DNA from: Melghiribacillus thermohalophilus
GTDB lineage: Bacteria > Bacillota > Bacilli > Bacillales > Alkalibacillaceae
Assembly: GCF_004342905.1 (NCBI RefSeq)
Contig: NZ_SMAN01000001.1
Location: 275,437-339,436 of the forward strand
Length of the DNA: 64,000 bases
Direction: 5' to 3'
Part shown: piece by piece, positions 43,512 to 53,605 of the stretch
Numbering within the stretch: the first letter of the stretch is position 1
How the letters are laid out: each line of letters begins with the position of its first letter
Program-made: the position numbers and the translations under genes
The notes under the pieces: model-generated
The model's database searches: none
Told to the model about the DNA's origin: nothing
What the model saw: the letters and a program-made list of their open reading frames with translations, nothing else

Positions 43512-43997
43512 ATGAAAATCATCATTCGATCCTACGCTTTAGGTCTTTTAACAGCCGTACTGGCTATAGGGGCAGTTTGGGTCAGTGAACATACGGAAAA
43601 AGACGGTAAACCGAACAACAACCCCATGACTCCGGAAGAGGCGAAAGAATTGTTGTCCGAACATGAGTTTCATGTCCTTGCTAGAGAGGAGTGGGAACAT
43701 TACCAGGAACTCAAAGATACATATGAACCATTCAATAAGACCAACCCCGATGAGAAACAGAAAGCAAATACAGACAAAGAAGCAGGAAAGCCCCAACATT
43801 TTTTGCTGATGATTGAACCCGGGATGACATCCAGTGACGTCAGTGAACGTTTGTTGAAGGGAAAAATTATAGATGACCAAAACGCCTTTAACCAATATTT
43901 GATCGACTATGGATATAGTACTTCCATTCAAGTAGGCGAATACACCCTGACACCTGATATGACTTTCGAGGAAATTGCGAAAACGATCACAAAATAA
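43512..43997 (+). CDS. MltG/YceG-like domain protein (YqzC-like position)
   Basis: A 161-residue protein with an N-terminal signal anchor (about 5-24), a charged linker, and a C-terminal domain of about 70 residues (MIEPGMTSSDVSERLLKGKIIDD...YGYSTSIQVGEYTLTPDMTFEEIAKTI). The end resembles the LysM-like N-terminal part of MltG/YceG, without any catalytic transglycosylase domain. It follows the previous gene by 23 nt, so the two form an operon. It may be an envelope factor; the specific role is unknown. Confidence 0.65.
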   Translation: MKIIIRSYALGLLTAVLAIGAVWVSEHTEKDGKPNNNPMTPEEAKELLSEHEFHVLAREEWEHYQELKDTYEPFNKTNPDEKQKANTDKEAGKPQHFLLMIEPGMTSSDVSERLLKGKIIDDQNAFNQYLIDYGYSTSIQVGEYTLTPDMTFEEIAKTITK

Positions 43998-44140
43998 ACC
44001 GTCACGTCCTGAAAGCCCTGCTTCACCGTAGAAACTCCGAGAGACTGGAATGAGGAGCCCGGGGTGCTCCAAGCCAGATATGACATATACTGCCATAGCC
44101 AGAAGAATGAAAACATCCTCAAGCTGTTCTACATTGTTTA

Positions 44141-44174
44141 AGGAAAAGGGTTGCCTGAAAGACAACCCTTTTCC
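44141..44174. terminator. bidirectional terminator between 43512 gene and phoU
   Basis: GGAAAAGGGTTG and CAACCCTTTTCC form a 12-bp stem with T-rich flanks on both strands, ending both convergent units. Confidence 0.85.
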
Positions 44175-44177
44175 AGA

Positions 44178-44837
44178 TTATTCATTCAGATCATACGTTT
44201 CCCCTTTCACAAGGTAGAAAACATTTTCTCCGATATTCGTAATGTGATCGGCAAACCTTTCAATATAACGGGCACCGAATGCCATCTGCATGATGTGCTG
44301 AATCATTCTCGGGTTTGTCGCCGTCTCTTCCAGCATTTCACGGATGAGACTGCTATACATATCATCCACTTCATCATCCATTTCGGCGAGCTTTTTTGCC
44401 AGTGATATATCTTCATGTTCAAATGCTTTCATAGCCAGATTAACCATATCCAGTGCGACATCCGCCATTTTTCGGATTTGTGGATGAACTTCCAGCGGAT
44501 GATCTTTCCCAAGACGGATGGTGGACTTTGCAATGTTGACGGCATAGTCAGCCATCCGTTCCAGATCGGATGATATTTTTAAAGCAATAATCAAGCGGCG
44601 TAAATCCTTTGCAAATGGCTGCTGTTTGGCTATTAAAAGGATGGCCTGTTCATTGATATTCAGTTCCTTTTTATCCAGCTTGACATCGTGGTCAATGATT
44701 TCTTGAGCTCTGTCCACATCCCTGCTGTAAAGGGCATCAATTGCATCTGACAGCGCCCTCTTTGTATCTTCCGCAAGTTCGTGAATCAGCTTTTTTAATT
44801 CACCTAAATCCTGATGAAAATGTTCTCGAACGGTCAT
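44178..44837 (-). CDS. phoU: phosphate signalling protein PhoU
   Basis: A 219-residue protein with two PhoU three-helix repeats. The metal-binding signatures are ISSDLERMADYAVNIAK in the first and ARYIERFADHITNIGE in the second. PhoU links Pst activity to PhoR signalling and protects against excess phosphate uptake. GGGGGA precedes ATG 44837. Last gene of pstSCAB-phoU, 21 nt after pstB. B. subtilis itself lacks phoU here and has two pstB genes instead. Confidence 0.94.
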   Translation of the reverse strand: MTVREHFHQDLGELKKLIHELAEDTKRALSDAIDALYSRDVDRAQEIIDHDVKLDKKELNINEQAILLIAKQQPFAKDLRRLIIALKISSDLERMADYAVNIAKSTIRLGKDHPLEVHPQIRKMADVALDMVNLAMKAFEHEDISLAKKLAEMDDEVDDMYSSLIREMLEETATNPRMIQHIMQMAFGARYIERFADHITNIGENVFYLVKGETYDLNE

Positions 44838-44858
44838 CCCAATCCCCCATTTCATAAA

Positions 44859-45668
44859 TTATCCAAATCTGCCGGTAATATAATCTTCTGTTCGCTGATC
44901 CTCAGGGTTAGAAAAGAGTGTATTTGTATCCGAAAATTCCACGAGCTCTCCATTTAAAAAGAAAGCGGTTTTATCCGACACCCTTGCTGCCTGCTGCATA
45001 TTGTGGGTTACGATAATAATACTATAATTTTCCTTTAATTCCTGGACAAGCTCTTCAACTTTCAACGTAGAAATTGGATCCAGAGCTGATGTTGGTTCAT
45101 CCATTAAGATGACATCCGGTTCGATGGCAAGACAACGAGCGATGCAAAGGCGCTGTTGCTGCCCGCCGGACAATCCGTAAGCATTCTCGTCGAGTCGGTC
45201 TTTGACTTCATCCCATATGGCAGCTCCACGCAAACTTTTTTCCACAATTTCATCTAGATCTTTTTTCTTTTTGATGCCGTGTATTCTGGGACCATAAGCA
45301 ATATTATCATAAATGGATTTAGGGAATGGATTGGGTTTTTGAAAAACCATTCCGACGTGGGTTCGTAAGTCTTCGACGTTTCGTTTTGGATCAAATATAT
45401 TCGTCCCCTTGTATTTGATGGTCCCGGATGTTTTAACGGTTGGGACCATTTCTACCATACGGTTTAACGTTTTTAAAAAAGTAGATTTTCCACACCCAGA
45501 TGGTCCAATAATGGCTGTGATCTGATTTTCAGGTATATTCATGTTGATGTCATACAATGCCTGATCATTACCATACCAGAGGTTTAAACCAGCGATTTCA
45601 AATACATTTTTTTCTTCTTTCGGATTAGGCTTTACCTGTTCCGTTTTAAGAACATGTGTAGTATTCAT
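44859..45668 (-). CDS. pstB: phosphate ABC transporter ATPase PstB
   Basis: A 269-residue ABC ATPase. Walker [10 protein letters not shown] (55-63), Q-loop VFQKPNPFP, signature LSGGQQQR, Walker B VILMDEP and the H-loop THNM are all present, as is the PstB-specific RMxEMVP stretch. It energises high-affinity phosphate import through PstCA. Only one pstB copy is present. Confidence 0.96.
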   Translation of the reverse strand: MNTTHVLKTEQVKPNPKEEKNVFEIAGLNLWYGNDQALYDINMNIPENQITAIIGPSGCGKSTFLKTLNRMVEMVPTVKTSGTIKYKGTNIFDPKRNVEDLRTHVGMVFQKPNPFPKSIYDNIAYGPRIHGIKKKKDLDEIVEKSLRGAAIWDEVKDRLDENAYGLSGGQQQRLCIARCLAIEPDVILMDEPTSALDPISTLKVEELVQELKENYSIIIVTHNMQQAARVSDKTAFFLNGELVEFSDTNTLFSNPEDQRTEDYITGRFG

Positions 45669-45690
45669 CTAACATCCTCCTATCCAGGGG

Positions 45691-46572
45691 TTAATAACGT
45701 TTTTGAAACTTATTCCGTATGATTACAGCTACCGCATTCATCAACAGCAGGACGGCAAGCAGGACAATAATGCCAGCTGCAGCAACCAGCGGCCATTCTT
45801 CACCCGGGCGACTGATCCAGCTATAAATCTGAATCGGCATGGCTGTATATGGGCCAAAAACAGAGTCGGGCAATGTATAAATAGCAGCAGCTGCACCTAC
45901 AATTAACAACGGAGCTGTTTCGCCTATGGCCCGGGACAGGGCAAGAATGGAACCTGTCAGAATTCCCGGAACGGATGCCGGCAACACCACTCTTACAATC
46001 GTTTGCCATTTGGTAGCTCCCATTCCATAAGAGGCCTCTTTCAGTTCATTTGGTACAGACCGGATCGCTTCCTGAGCAGCAACCACAATAATGGGAAGCA
46101 CCAATAAACTCATGGTCAGTCCTCCGGCCAGCAAAGAATATCCGAATCCCATCATGTAAACAAAGAACGTCAGACCCAGCAATCCAAACACGATGGATGG
46201 CACACCTGCAAGATTCTGAATATTGCTCTGAATAAAACGGGATATCCGATTTTTAGGGGCATATTCCTCAAGATAAATGGCTGTTGATACACCGAGCACG
46301 AGAGATACCGGAGCTACAATGGCAATTAAATAAATGGATCCGACAATACCAGCATAAATCCCCGCTTCATCCGGATAAGGAGCAGGGAAACCTTTGATAA
46401 AATCCATATTTAGACAGCCCAATCCCTGGGTCAGTACCCGATAGAGAAGCATGGCCAGGAATATGAGACCTATGGTTGTCGCTGCAAAAAACAATATATA
46501 AAATATGCGGTTTACCAGAATGCGTCGATTTAGACGTTTTTTCCACTGTTCTTTTGACATAAATCCGTTCAT
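45691..46572 (-). CDS. pstA: phosphate ABC transporter permease PstA
   Basis: A 293-residue permease with six predicted membrane helices and the EAA loop ELKEASYGMGATKWQTIVRVVLP near residue 185 that docks PstB. Signature segments PSIVFGLLGL and SRAIGETAPLLIVGA are present. It follows pstC by 2 nt; AGGGAGG lies within the end of pstC. Confidence 0.95.
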   Translation of the reverse strand: MNGFMSKEQWKKRLNRRILVNRIFYILFFAATTIGLIFLAMLLYRVLTQGLGCLNMDFIKGFPAPYPDEAGIYAGIVGSIYLIAIVAPVSLVLGVSTAIYLEEYAPKNRISRFIQSNIQNLAGVPSIVFGLLGLTFFVYMMGFGYSLLAGGLTMSLLVLPIIVVAAQEAIRSVPNELKEASYGMGATKWQTIVRVVLPASVPGILTGSILALSRAIGETAPLLIVGAAAAIYTLPDSVFGPYTAMPIQIYSWISRPGEEWPLVAAAGIIVLLAVLLLMNAVAVIIRNKFQKRY

Positions 46573-46574
46573 TA

Positions 46575-47522
46575 TCAGTATTCCTCCCTGAAACGGCGTG
46601 CGATGTACTGGGCAAGCAGATTCATAGCTAGAGTAAATACGAATAATGTAATTCCCACTGCATAGACACTGTAATAGATGGTCGATCCATAAGTGGTATC
46701 ACCTGACGTTCCCTGCACAATAAAGGCTGTTAAAGTTTGGATCGACATCGTCGGGTCAAAGGTAAAGTTTGGTGATTGCCCGGCTGCGATGGTCACAATC
46801 ATCGTTTCCCCGATGGCACGTGAAATGGCCAGTACAACTGAAGCTACTACTCCTGAAAAGGCTGCAGGCAAAACCACTTTCATGGCAACTTCAAACTTTG
46901 TAGAACCCATAGCCAGGGCTCCTTCACGAAGACTGTTTGGGACTGCATTCATCGCATCCTCCGACAGAGAAGCAACCATGGGGATAATCATAATTCCTAC
47001 AACAATTCCGGCACTTAATGCATTAAAAATCTGGAGTTCAGGGATGAATTTTTCCAGAATTGGCGTGACAAAGGTAAGTGCAAAAAAGCCGTAAACGACT
47101 GTAGGTATTCCAGCCAATACTTCAAGAGTTGGTTTGATTACCTTTCGCACACGACTGTTAGCATATTCGCTCAAAAAGATGGCTGCAGCTATCCCCAGTG
47201 GCAATGCGACTGAAATAGCGATGAACGTAATGAGCAATGTTCCCGTAATCAGAGGCAATACCCCAAATGAGCCGGACCACGGTTTCCAGCTTGTATTGAA
47301 GAAAAATTCTTTGACAGGAACGACACTAAAAAAACCAACCGCTTCTTTCAGCAGTGTAAATAAAATCCCCAGCGTTGTCATAACAGAAAAAGCTGCACTT
47401 AAGAACAAAAAGACCGGCACGAGTTTTTCCAGCTTTCGGAACATCTTTTGTTTTTCTTTGTTTTCGCGAATTTTTTCCTGAACATCCAGTGGTTTCTTTT
47501 TTAAAGAACCGGCTGATTCCAT
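46575..47522 (-). CDS. pstC: phosphate ABC transporter permease PstC
   Basis: A 315-residue permease with six predicted helices after a charged cytoplasmic N-terminus. The EAA loop is NSLREGALAMGSTKFEVAMKVVLPAA; PTVVYGFFAL and SRAIGETMIVTIAAG are family signatures. ATG 47522 has AAAGGAG 10 nt upstream; the longer frame from 47552 is not needed. Second gene of the pst operon. Confidence 0.95.
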   Translation of the reverse strand: MESAGSLKKKPLDVQEKIRENKEKQKMFRKLEKLVPVFLFLSAAFSVMTTLGILFTLLKEAVGFFSVVPVKEFFFNTSWKPWSGSFGVLPLITGTLLITFIAISVALPLGIAAAIFLSEYANSRVRKVIKPTLEVLAGIPTVVYGFFALTFVTPILEKFIPELQIFNALSAGIVVGIMIIPMVASLSEDAMNAVPNSLREGALAMGSTKFEVAMKVVLPAAFSGVVASVVLAISRAIGETMIVTIAAGQSPNFTFDPTMSIQTLTAFIVQGTSGDTTYGSTIYYSVYAVGITLFVFTLAMNLLAQYIARRFREEY

Positions 47523-47613
47523 TTCTATAAAACTCCTTTCATCGCAAGGCAAGGTGAGAACAGTAAAGCTGTCCTCACCTTTTCCTGGCTAATCTGTCGC
47601 TATGACAAGAAGA

Positions 47614-48636
47614 CTATTGATATAATTTTTGCAGCTCTTCCAGCTGCTTTTGATATTCTTCTTCTGGAATAGGAACATAGCCAACCTGTTCAGCTGCCTT
47701 AGCTGCTGAACCGTTCATGAGAAATTCCAGGAAGTCCTGTACATGTTCTTTTTCCTTAAGAGACTGGACATTCACATAAGTGAATAGTGGTCGGGAAAGA
47801 GGTGTATACGTTCCATCCTGGATGGTGTCACTGTTTGGTTCAACCGGGCCATCTCCTCCGTCAATCGCTACTGCTTTGAGTTTATTTTGATTGGCATAGT
47901 AGTAAGCATATCCGAAAAATCCGATCGCATATGGGTCATCCTGAATCCCCCGAACGAGGAGGTTGTCATCTTCTGAAAGGGTTACCCCTTCTCCTTCACG
48001 CATTTCTTTTTCTTCAAGAATCACTTCATTAAAGTAATCAAAGGTTCCAGAATCATGGCCTGGCGCATAAATTTTTATCGGTTCATCCGGCCAGTCCGGA
48101 TGAATATCAGACCACTTCGTATTTCCCCGTTCTGCTAGAAAAATATCCCGCAATTGTTCCACCGTTAAACTGTCGACAAAATCATTTTGCAAGCTTACAG
48201 CAACTGTCAGTCCATCATAAGCAAGGACAATTTCCTCGAGCTGAATACCGTTTTCTTCAGCAATTTGCTGTTCCTCAGGCTTGATTGGTCGGGAAGCGTT
48301 ACTGAAATCAATTTCACCTTTAGTGGACTTTTTAAATCCGCCTCCGGAACCGACACTTTCCAGAGGTGTTTGTACATTGGGTTGAATTTGATGATATTCA
48401 TAAGTCACAGCTTCCATAATTGGAAATACGGTAGATGATCCAGCCAGTTTGATGGTTCCAGAAAGTTCTTTTGTATCCTCGTTATGTTCTTCACTGTCAT
48501 TTCCAGCATTTGTTTCTTCCTGACTGTTTTGATCTTCTGTGTCTCCTGATGAATCTTCCCCCTGTCCGCATGCTGCGAGAAACCCGATAAGCAGCATGGT
48601 AACTAGAAGGATGGCAAACCGCTTAAGTGACTTCAT
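47614..48636 (-). CDS. pstS: phosphate-binding lipoprotein PstS
   Basis: A 340-residue periplasmic-type binding protein anchored as a lipoprotein (signal peptide with lipobox LAAC, Cys23), followed by an acidic Ser/Asn/Glu-rich linker to about residue 58. Phosphate-binding segments LAGSSTVFPI, VGSGGGFKKSTKGEIDFSNASRP and APGHDSGTFDYF are present. First gene of pstSCAB-phoU, preceded by AGGGGG and by a Pho box. Confidence 0.96.
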   Translation of the reverse strand: MKSLKRFAILLVTMLLIGFLAACGQGEDSSGDTEDQNSQEETNAGNDSEEHNEDTKELSGTIKLAGSSTVFPIMEAVTYEYHQIQPNVQTPLESVGSGGGFKKSTKGEIDFSNASRPIKPEEQQIAEENGIQLEEIVLAYDGLTVAVSLQNDFVDSLTVEQLRDIFLAERGNTKWSDIHPDWPDEPIKIYAPGHDSGTFDYFNEVILEEKEMREGEGVTLSEDDNLLVRGIQDDPYAIGFFGYAYYYANQNKLKAVAIDGGDGPVEPNSDTIQDGTYTPLSRPLFTYVNVQSLKEKEHVQDFLEFLMNGSAAKAAEQVGYVPIPEEEYQKQLEELQKLYQ

Positions 48637-48676
48637 GTTTTTTCCCCCTAAACTTTTATATTGTTTGACAATTTTT

Positions 48677-48730
48677 ATACTAAACCCTTTCTATTAACTC
48701 CATATAAATGAATTGTTAAGGTTGTGTAAA
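48677..48730 (-). promoter_or_regulatory. four-repeat Pho box and -10 of the pst operon
   Basis: Minus strand shows TTTACA, TTAACA, TTTATA and TTAATA with exactly 11-bp periodicity (48730-48692), matching the PhoP consensus TT(A/C/T)A(C/A/T)A direct repeats, then TAGTAT as -10 (48682-48677). This predicts PhoPR induction under phosphate starvation. Confidence 0.85.
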
Positions 48731-48835
48731 TCTATCAATAAAAGAGCTGGTAGCGGAAAGGATTAATATAGGGGGAGGGGGCTTCAACCATATGAAGAAT
48801 GAGAATTCATTTTCTTAGAGAATGTGCAAATGTGC

Positions 48836-48897
48836 AAAAAAAATCACCTCTGTATGGTGTTGTTTACGGACGAACACCATACAAGGTGACTTTTTTT
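48836..48897. terminator. pbpA terminator (bidirectional hairpin)
   Basis: TCACCT plus GTATGGTGTT pair with AACACCATAC plus AGGTGA around a 11-nt loop, with long A and T runs on either side. On the minus strand it ends pbpA transcription before pstS. The gap 48637-48984 otherwise holds only the Pho box. Confidence 0.88.
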
Positions 48898-48984
48898 AAA
48901 AGTTTGGTTCTGCTGAAAGAGGAAGAATGAATAGCCAGTTTCAGAATTCTCACTCAGGAACCACAAGAAGATGGTTTGTGAATC

Positions 48985-51138
48985 CTAAGATTCAGCGGAA
49001 TTATCTTCCTCTGAAACCGGTCTGATCACTTCTTGAATCCCTTCTTTTGCCCGTTTTTCTTTTAATTCAAAATAAGCATCGAGAATACGTCGGCCAATCT
49101 GTTTATTTACCTGATACTGGCCCTTTACAATACCTGTGTTCGGAACGACAACAGCAAAGGCAACTTCTGGTTTGTCGTAGGGTGCATAGCCTACAAGGGT
49201 TAAATTTTCTGTTTTGGCAACCAGCTTTCCGTCTTCATATATTTCATTCTGGGCTGTTCCCGTTTTTCCGGCCGGTTTGTAAGGAGCATCGGCAAATTCA
49301 TAGTAAGCAGTCCCTCCCGGTTCCTGGAACACCTGCCTGAATCCTTCCTGTACCCGTTCAAGATAACGGTCATCCATTTCAATTTTGTTCAATACTTCAG
49401 GGGTTACAGACTGATAGACCGGCCCAAGACCGTTTTCATGACCTGGAAGACGTATTTCTTTCGCCAGATGAGGTTTGATCCGATAGCCCCCATTTGCAAT
49501 AGTAGATACGTATTGAGCAAGCTGAAGAGTTGTAAAGGTATCATACTGGCCAATGGCAAAGTCCATCAATGTACCTGCTTTAAGGGTACTTCCTTTATAC
49601 CCCGTTGACTCAAAAGGAAGATCAATCCCCGTGTTTGTCCCCAGGCCGAACTGCTTAAAATAGTTTCTCATTTCTTTAAAGGCATCCGGGTTAAAAGATA
49701 CAGAATGGTTAGGCTGGTAGTTATACTCCCCTCCCATCCGGAGTGCGATAAAAAACATGTAAACGTTAGATGACAGTCTCAAAGCATCTAAGTCATTTAC
49801 TGTTCCTAAAGTCCTGTAGGAACTTTTTTCAGGTGTATCTTTGATTTTAATCGGGCGATCGTAAAACTGGGTGCCTATATCGATGACACCGGACTGGTAT
49901 CCGGCGAGAACAGTAGCACCCTTCACTGCAGATCCAGGCCGATGAGCATCACTTACAGCGCGGAAGGACTGGTCCTCAAAATAAGGCTCATCAACACCAT
50001 CCCCGCGAACGTAACGCTGTCCGGATATGGCCAGTATTTCACCTGTATTGGGATCCATCACAACAGCCATGGCATCATTCATATGTTTGTTTTGCTGAGG
50101 GAATTTTTCTATGGCCGTTTTTAGCTCTTCTCTTACAATCTCGTCAACCATCTGCTGGTATTCCATATCTATTGTCAGGACTAAGTTTTTTCCCTGTTCA
50201 CCTGGATAAAGAACCTCTGATTGAATTAAATTCCCTTCTTTATCTGTTATATGCTGAATCCTGGTTTTTTCTCCACTCAAAACGGTTTCATACTGGGCTT
50301 CAAGTCCGCTTCTGCCTACCCGGTCATTCCGGCTGTATCCATGGGTCAAATAATAGTCCATATTATCCTTCAAAATCCCCTCATCCGAGGATGTGACAGA
50401 ACCGAGATAATATTTGAGTGTATCTTCAAATAAATATTTTCGATTCCAGTCCGCAGCTACATTAATCCCGGGAAGTTCATTTAAATGTTCGGCAACCGTA
50501 GCATATTCCTCTTCAGTTACCCCTTTATTTTTCACAATGTGGGGGGTGAGGGCAAACGCCTGATCAAGTTCACGTTTGATGGCGATAACTTCTAATTCTT
50601 CATCGGTGATCTCGGCAAGATCCTCTTCGGATATGCGGTCGAGCACTTCAGCATACTCTTCTTTATCATCCATGCTGGCCCGTTCTTCTGCAGACAGGCG
50701 GTTGTAGGCCTTCTCTTTATTTTTTAGTATCCAGTAATCTTTCATGTCCCTTTCCTTGACAAGATCGGAGCACACTTCAACACCATCTTCGTCTTTTTCA
50801 GGTTCGTTTGTCTCACACATTTTGATATAAGCAGACAGCTTTTCAGCCAGATCCAACCGTTCTTCTGCTTTTGTATATTTCTGGGGAGTGTAAGTAATAG
50901 AATATAAAGGCTCATTATCGACAATAACTCGGCCAAATCGGTCAAATATGATCCCTCTGGGTACAGGAAGATTGGTCACCTGATTGACTTTTTTATTTAT
51001 CTCTTCCTGAGCATCCTCCCCATAAAGAATCTGAACAACCCCTAACCGTAAAATAAGGGCTGAAAAAAGCAGAAATATCATGAAAAATAGGATATTTAAC
51101 CGTAAGGGCAAATGGGGTTTCTTTTTCTTTTTTTTCAA
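48985..51138 (-). CDS. pbpA: class B penicillin-binding protein (PBP2A type)
   Basis: A transpeptidase of about 717 residues with a basic N-terminus, one membrane anchor (about 15-35), a dimerisation domain with PRGIIFDRFGRVIVDN, and a C-terminal transpeptidase domain. Catalytic motifs: S-A-V-K with Ser403, S-S-N near 456-458 and KTG at 625-627. An unusually acidic insertion lies around residues 105-195. In B. subtilis PbpA works in lateral wall elongation and spore outgrowth. The start is TTG 51138 after GGGAGGGGAG; ATG 51162, with AAAGGA, is an alternative. Confidence 0.92.
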   Translation of the reverse strand: MKKKKKKPHLPLRLNILFFMIFLLFSALILRLGVVQILYGEDAQEEINKKVNQVTNLPVPRGIIFDRFGRVIVDNEPLYSITYTPQKYTKAEERLDLAEKLSAYIKMCETNEPEKDEDGVEVCSDLVKERDMKDYWILKNKEKAYNRLSAEERASMDDKEEYAEVLDRISEEDLAEITDEELEVIAIKRELDQAFALTPHIVKNKGVTEEEYATVAEHLNELPGINVAADWNRKYLFEDTLKYYLGSVTSSDEGILKDNMDYYLTHGYSRNDRVGRSGLEAQYETVLSGEKTRIQHITDKEGNLIQSEVLYPGEQGKNLVLTIDMEYQQMVDEIVREELKTAIEKFPQQNKHMNDAMAVVMDPNTGEILAISGQRYVRGDGVDEPYFEDQSFRAVSDAHRPGSAVKGATVLAGYQSGVIDIGTQFYDRPIKIKDTPEKSSYRTLGTVNDLDALRLSSNVYMFFIALRMGGEYNYQPNHSVSFNPDAFKEMRNYFKQFGLGTNTGIDLPFESTGYKGSTLKAGTLMDFAIGQYDTFTTLQLAQYVSTIANGGYRIKPHLAKEIRLPGHENGLGPVYQSVTPEVLNKIEMDDRYLERVQEGFRQVFQEPGGTAYYEFADAPYKPAGKTGTAQNEIYEDGKLVAKTENLTLVGYAPYDKPEVAFAVVVPNTGIVKGQYQVNKQIGRRILDAYFELKEKRAKEGIQEVIRPVSEEDNSAES

Positions 51139-51221
51139 GGGAAACTCCCCTCCCAAAAGCATAAATTCCTTTCTCTTTTATCTATTATATCACCATTATC
51201 TTTGCAGGCATATGTTAAAAA

Positions 51222-52508
51222 TTATCGATTTTTCTCTTCGGTTATTTCCTTTTTGGCCATAGCCTGATCATCTTTACTTTCATCACGATGGATCCTCGTT
51301 AAGTGAACCTCTTTAATAAAGAAATAAATCATTAGGTGCCCTGCTCCTACAATGGCCAGAATATATGGGATCACCGTATCGGGATCAAAGGCAGCAATTC
51401 CAGTAAGAAATAGCAAAATGGAAATCACACGGCCTGCATTTAAATATTGTTCCTTGACAACAATATATTCAATTCGCATATCCTTTGCCTTCCAGGACGA
51501 TCCAATCACATCGTAAGAAATGGAGAAATAGGGCACATATATGATTGGATAGGCCATTCCGATGATAGCGGCATAGACAAGCAATACCGGATAAGACCGA
51601 AAAAACAGAATCAGATAAATGGACAGATACAGCATTAGACCGCCGATAAAAACCGCTTTTTTTCTCATGTTCGGTTTGATTATACGGGTAGCAAGATAGT
51701 AAAACAGAAACGAAGATGCTGAGAAAATCAAATTAAAGGTTCCCAGTGCAAACTCGCTGTCGGTGATTAAAAACACCCAGATGGCAATAACAAACAAAAA
51801 TGTGCCTTCCCTGAGCCCCTGAAAAAAATGGGCATGAAGCACTTTATTCCAGTTTGTATTCTCTTTTCTCACCCTGATGATCGGTTTTAATGTCAGATTT
51901 CCTTTCGCTTTCCTCCGCTGGATAAATAAACTGCAGACGACTGCCATTAAAAACAGGGTTAATGAGATGGAAAAAATAACAGTATACCCTGTATAATTTT
52001 CCATTTTTGAAATAATATACCCCGCCGTGATTGGCCCAATCATTCCACCAAACGATTGTAAAAGACCGAAGAAACCATTGAAAAAATCCCTGGTTTCCGG
52101 CTCTGTAATTTCAAACGTCAATACATTATAAGCAAGCCAGTAAAAACCATAGCCAATTCCCAGAATTCCCCCAAGGGTGATATTAAACCTGGATGCCTCT
52201 TCCCCAACCAGCAATACAGTCATAAAAAAAAGGGATAAACCGGTTACCCCAAGGCGAAGGACAATCACACGATCCATTTTTTTTGCCCATTTTCCTGCCA
52301 GAAGAAAGGTCAGGGGCTGCATAATATAGATCGCCAAATTGTATAGCGCTATGGAAGCATAATCTTCGGATTGCTTCCATAAAAAGATATTGACAAACGT
52401 ATTGGATAAAAAGATACTGAGGGAATAGAGTCCGCCAATGGCCAGTAAAAGAAGTAAATCACGGTTTATATCCACTTTCCCTAATACAGCCTGCATTCCT
52501 TTTTTCAT
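51222..52508 (-). CDS. yqgE: MFS transporter YqgE
   Basis: A 428-residue major facilitator protein with about 12 predicted helices and the cytoplasmic motif GKWAKKMDRVIVLRLG after helix 2. The substrate is unknown. ATG 52508 (MKKGMQAVLG) follows AAAAGGGG at a long 12-nt distance. The locus between pbpA and sodA is as for B. subtilis YqgE. C-terminus is charged. Confidence 0.85.
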   Translation of the reverse strand: MKKGMQAVLGKVDINRDLLLLLAIGGLYSLSIFLSNTFVNIFLWKQSEDYASIALYNLAIYIMQPLTFLLAGKWAKKMDRVIVLRLGVTGLSLFFMTVLLVGEEASRFNITLGGILGIGYGFYWLAYNVLTFEITEPETRDFFNGFFGLLQSFGGMIGPITAGYIISKMENYTGYTVIFSISLTLFLMAVVCSLFIQRRKAKGNLTLKPIIRVRKENTNWNKVLHAHFFQGLREGTFLFVIAIWVFLITDSEFALGTFNLIFSASSFLFYYLATRIIKPNMRKKAVFIGGLMLYLSIYLILFFRSYPVLLVYAAIIGMAYPIIYVPYFSISYDVIGSSWKAKDMRIEYIVVKEQYLNAGRVISILLFLTGIAAFDPDTVIPYILAIVGAGHLMIYFFIKEVHLTRIHRDESKDDQAMAKKEITEEKNR

Positions 52509-52606
52509 GATTAACAAACCCCTTTTCTTCACCTTTATTGTTTGCAAGAAGGAGTTTGTTATTCGGTGAATCATTTCAGGAATCAAGACTTCATATGGAT
52601 TATAGA

Positions 52607-52635
52607 GAAAAAAAAAGCCGGCCATACGGCCGACT
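52607..52635 (-). terminator. sodA terminator
   Basis: AGTCGGCC and GGCCGGCT pair (one G-U) around GTAT, followed by eight T on the minus strand. Confidence 0.88.
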
Positions 52636-52646
52636 GTTCATCTGAG

Positions 52647-53255
52647 TTATTTAGCTTCCTGGTAACGTTTTTCGACTTCATCCCAGTTAACAACATTCCA
52701 GAAAGCTGCAATGTAATCCGGGCGTTTATTTTGATATTTAAGGTAATAAGCATGCTCCCACACATCAAGGCCAAGAATTGGTGTTTTCCCTTCCATCACG
52801 GGATTGTCCTGATTTGGGGTGCTTGTTACTTCAAGATTTCCGTTATTTACAACAAGCCATGCCCACCCGGAGCCGAAACGTCCAGCAGCGGCATTAGAAA
52901 ATTCCTCTTTGAATTGATCAAAGCTGCCAAAAGTTTCATTGATTTTTTCCGCAAGCTCGCCCTTTGGCTCGCCTCCTCCGTTTGGAGACATAATCGTCCA
53001 GAAAAGACTGTGGTTGGCATGACCGCCGCCATTGTTGCGAACAGCCGTACGAATTTCTTCAGGAACTGCATCTAAATGACCTAAAAGATCTTCAAGGGAT
53101 TTGTTTTGAAGATCACTGTGTCCTTCCAGTGCGGCATTTAATTTTGTAACATAGCCATTGTGATGTTTCGTATGGTGGATATTCATGGTTTCTTTGTCAA
53201 TGTGTGGCTCTAACGCATCATATGCATAAGGTAAATCAGGCAATTGGAATGCCAT
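52647..53255 (-). CDS. sodA: manganese superoxide dismutase
   Basis: A 202-residue Mn/Fe superoxide dismutase. Metal ligands His27 (MNIHHTKHH), His in [10 protein letters not shown] near 81, and the Asp/His of [14 protein letters not shown] are all present. The GGGHANHS context favours manganese. AAGGAGGAG precedes ATG 53255. Confidence 0.96.
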   Translation of the reverse strand: MAFQLPDLPYAYDALEPHIDKETMNIHHTKHHNGYVTKLNAALEGHSDLQNKSLEDLLGHLDAVPEEIRTAVRNNGGGHANHSLFWTIMSPNGGGEPKGELAEKINETFGSFDQFKEEFSNAAAGRFGSGWAWLVVNNGNLEVTSTPNQDNPVMEGKTPILGLDVWEHAYYLKYQNKRPDYIAAFWNVVNWDEVEKRYQEAK

Positions 53256-53326
53256 TTTTAAACTCCTCCTTTTTAAATATGTAATCACAGGGAAAAATAC
53301 CTTGAAAAACCACTCCCTGTATTTAA

Positions 53327-53355
53327 AGAGTATCAGGGGATGAAAAAGGTTTCAA
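53327..53355 (-). promoter_or_regulatory. sodA promoter
   Basis: Minus strand TTGAAA (53355-53350), 17-nt spacer, TACTCT (53332-53327), about 70 nt before the sodA start codon. The rest of 53356-53548 shows no gene. Confidence 0.6.
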
Positions 53356-53548
53356 CTCTTTTGCGTCAATTTTTCACTATCCCCATGTTATTTATTCCCC
53401 CACATTAGAAATTTCAAACGTTCAAATTGTACTGTTCATATCAAAATTCTAATTTTAAGAAATCCAGGTGGACAGATGAAATGAGGTGAAAGGAATGGAT
53501 CCTTTGAATGCCTTTCGCCGATTGATCTTTTAGCGGTCATCAATATAT

Positions 53549-53575
53549 AAAAAAAGCAAGCAAAATTTGCTTGCC
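53549..53575 (-). terminator. tRNA operon terminator
   Basis: GCAAGCAAA and TTTGCTTGC pair around a single base pair-sized loop and are followed by seven T on the minus strand, 30 nt after tRNA-Phe. Confidence 0.88.
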
Positions 53576-53605
53576 AGATGTTTATGGAAAGGAGATGATC
53601 AATAA

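Noticed and set aside
43548-44165. 205-codon minus-strand ORF opposite the yqzC-like gene
   Set aside because: Antisense shadow of 43512-43997, with Cys/Phe-rich composition and a start inside the phoU terminator.
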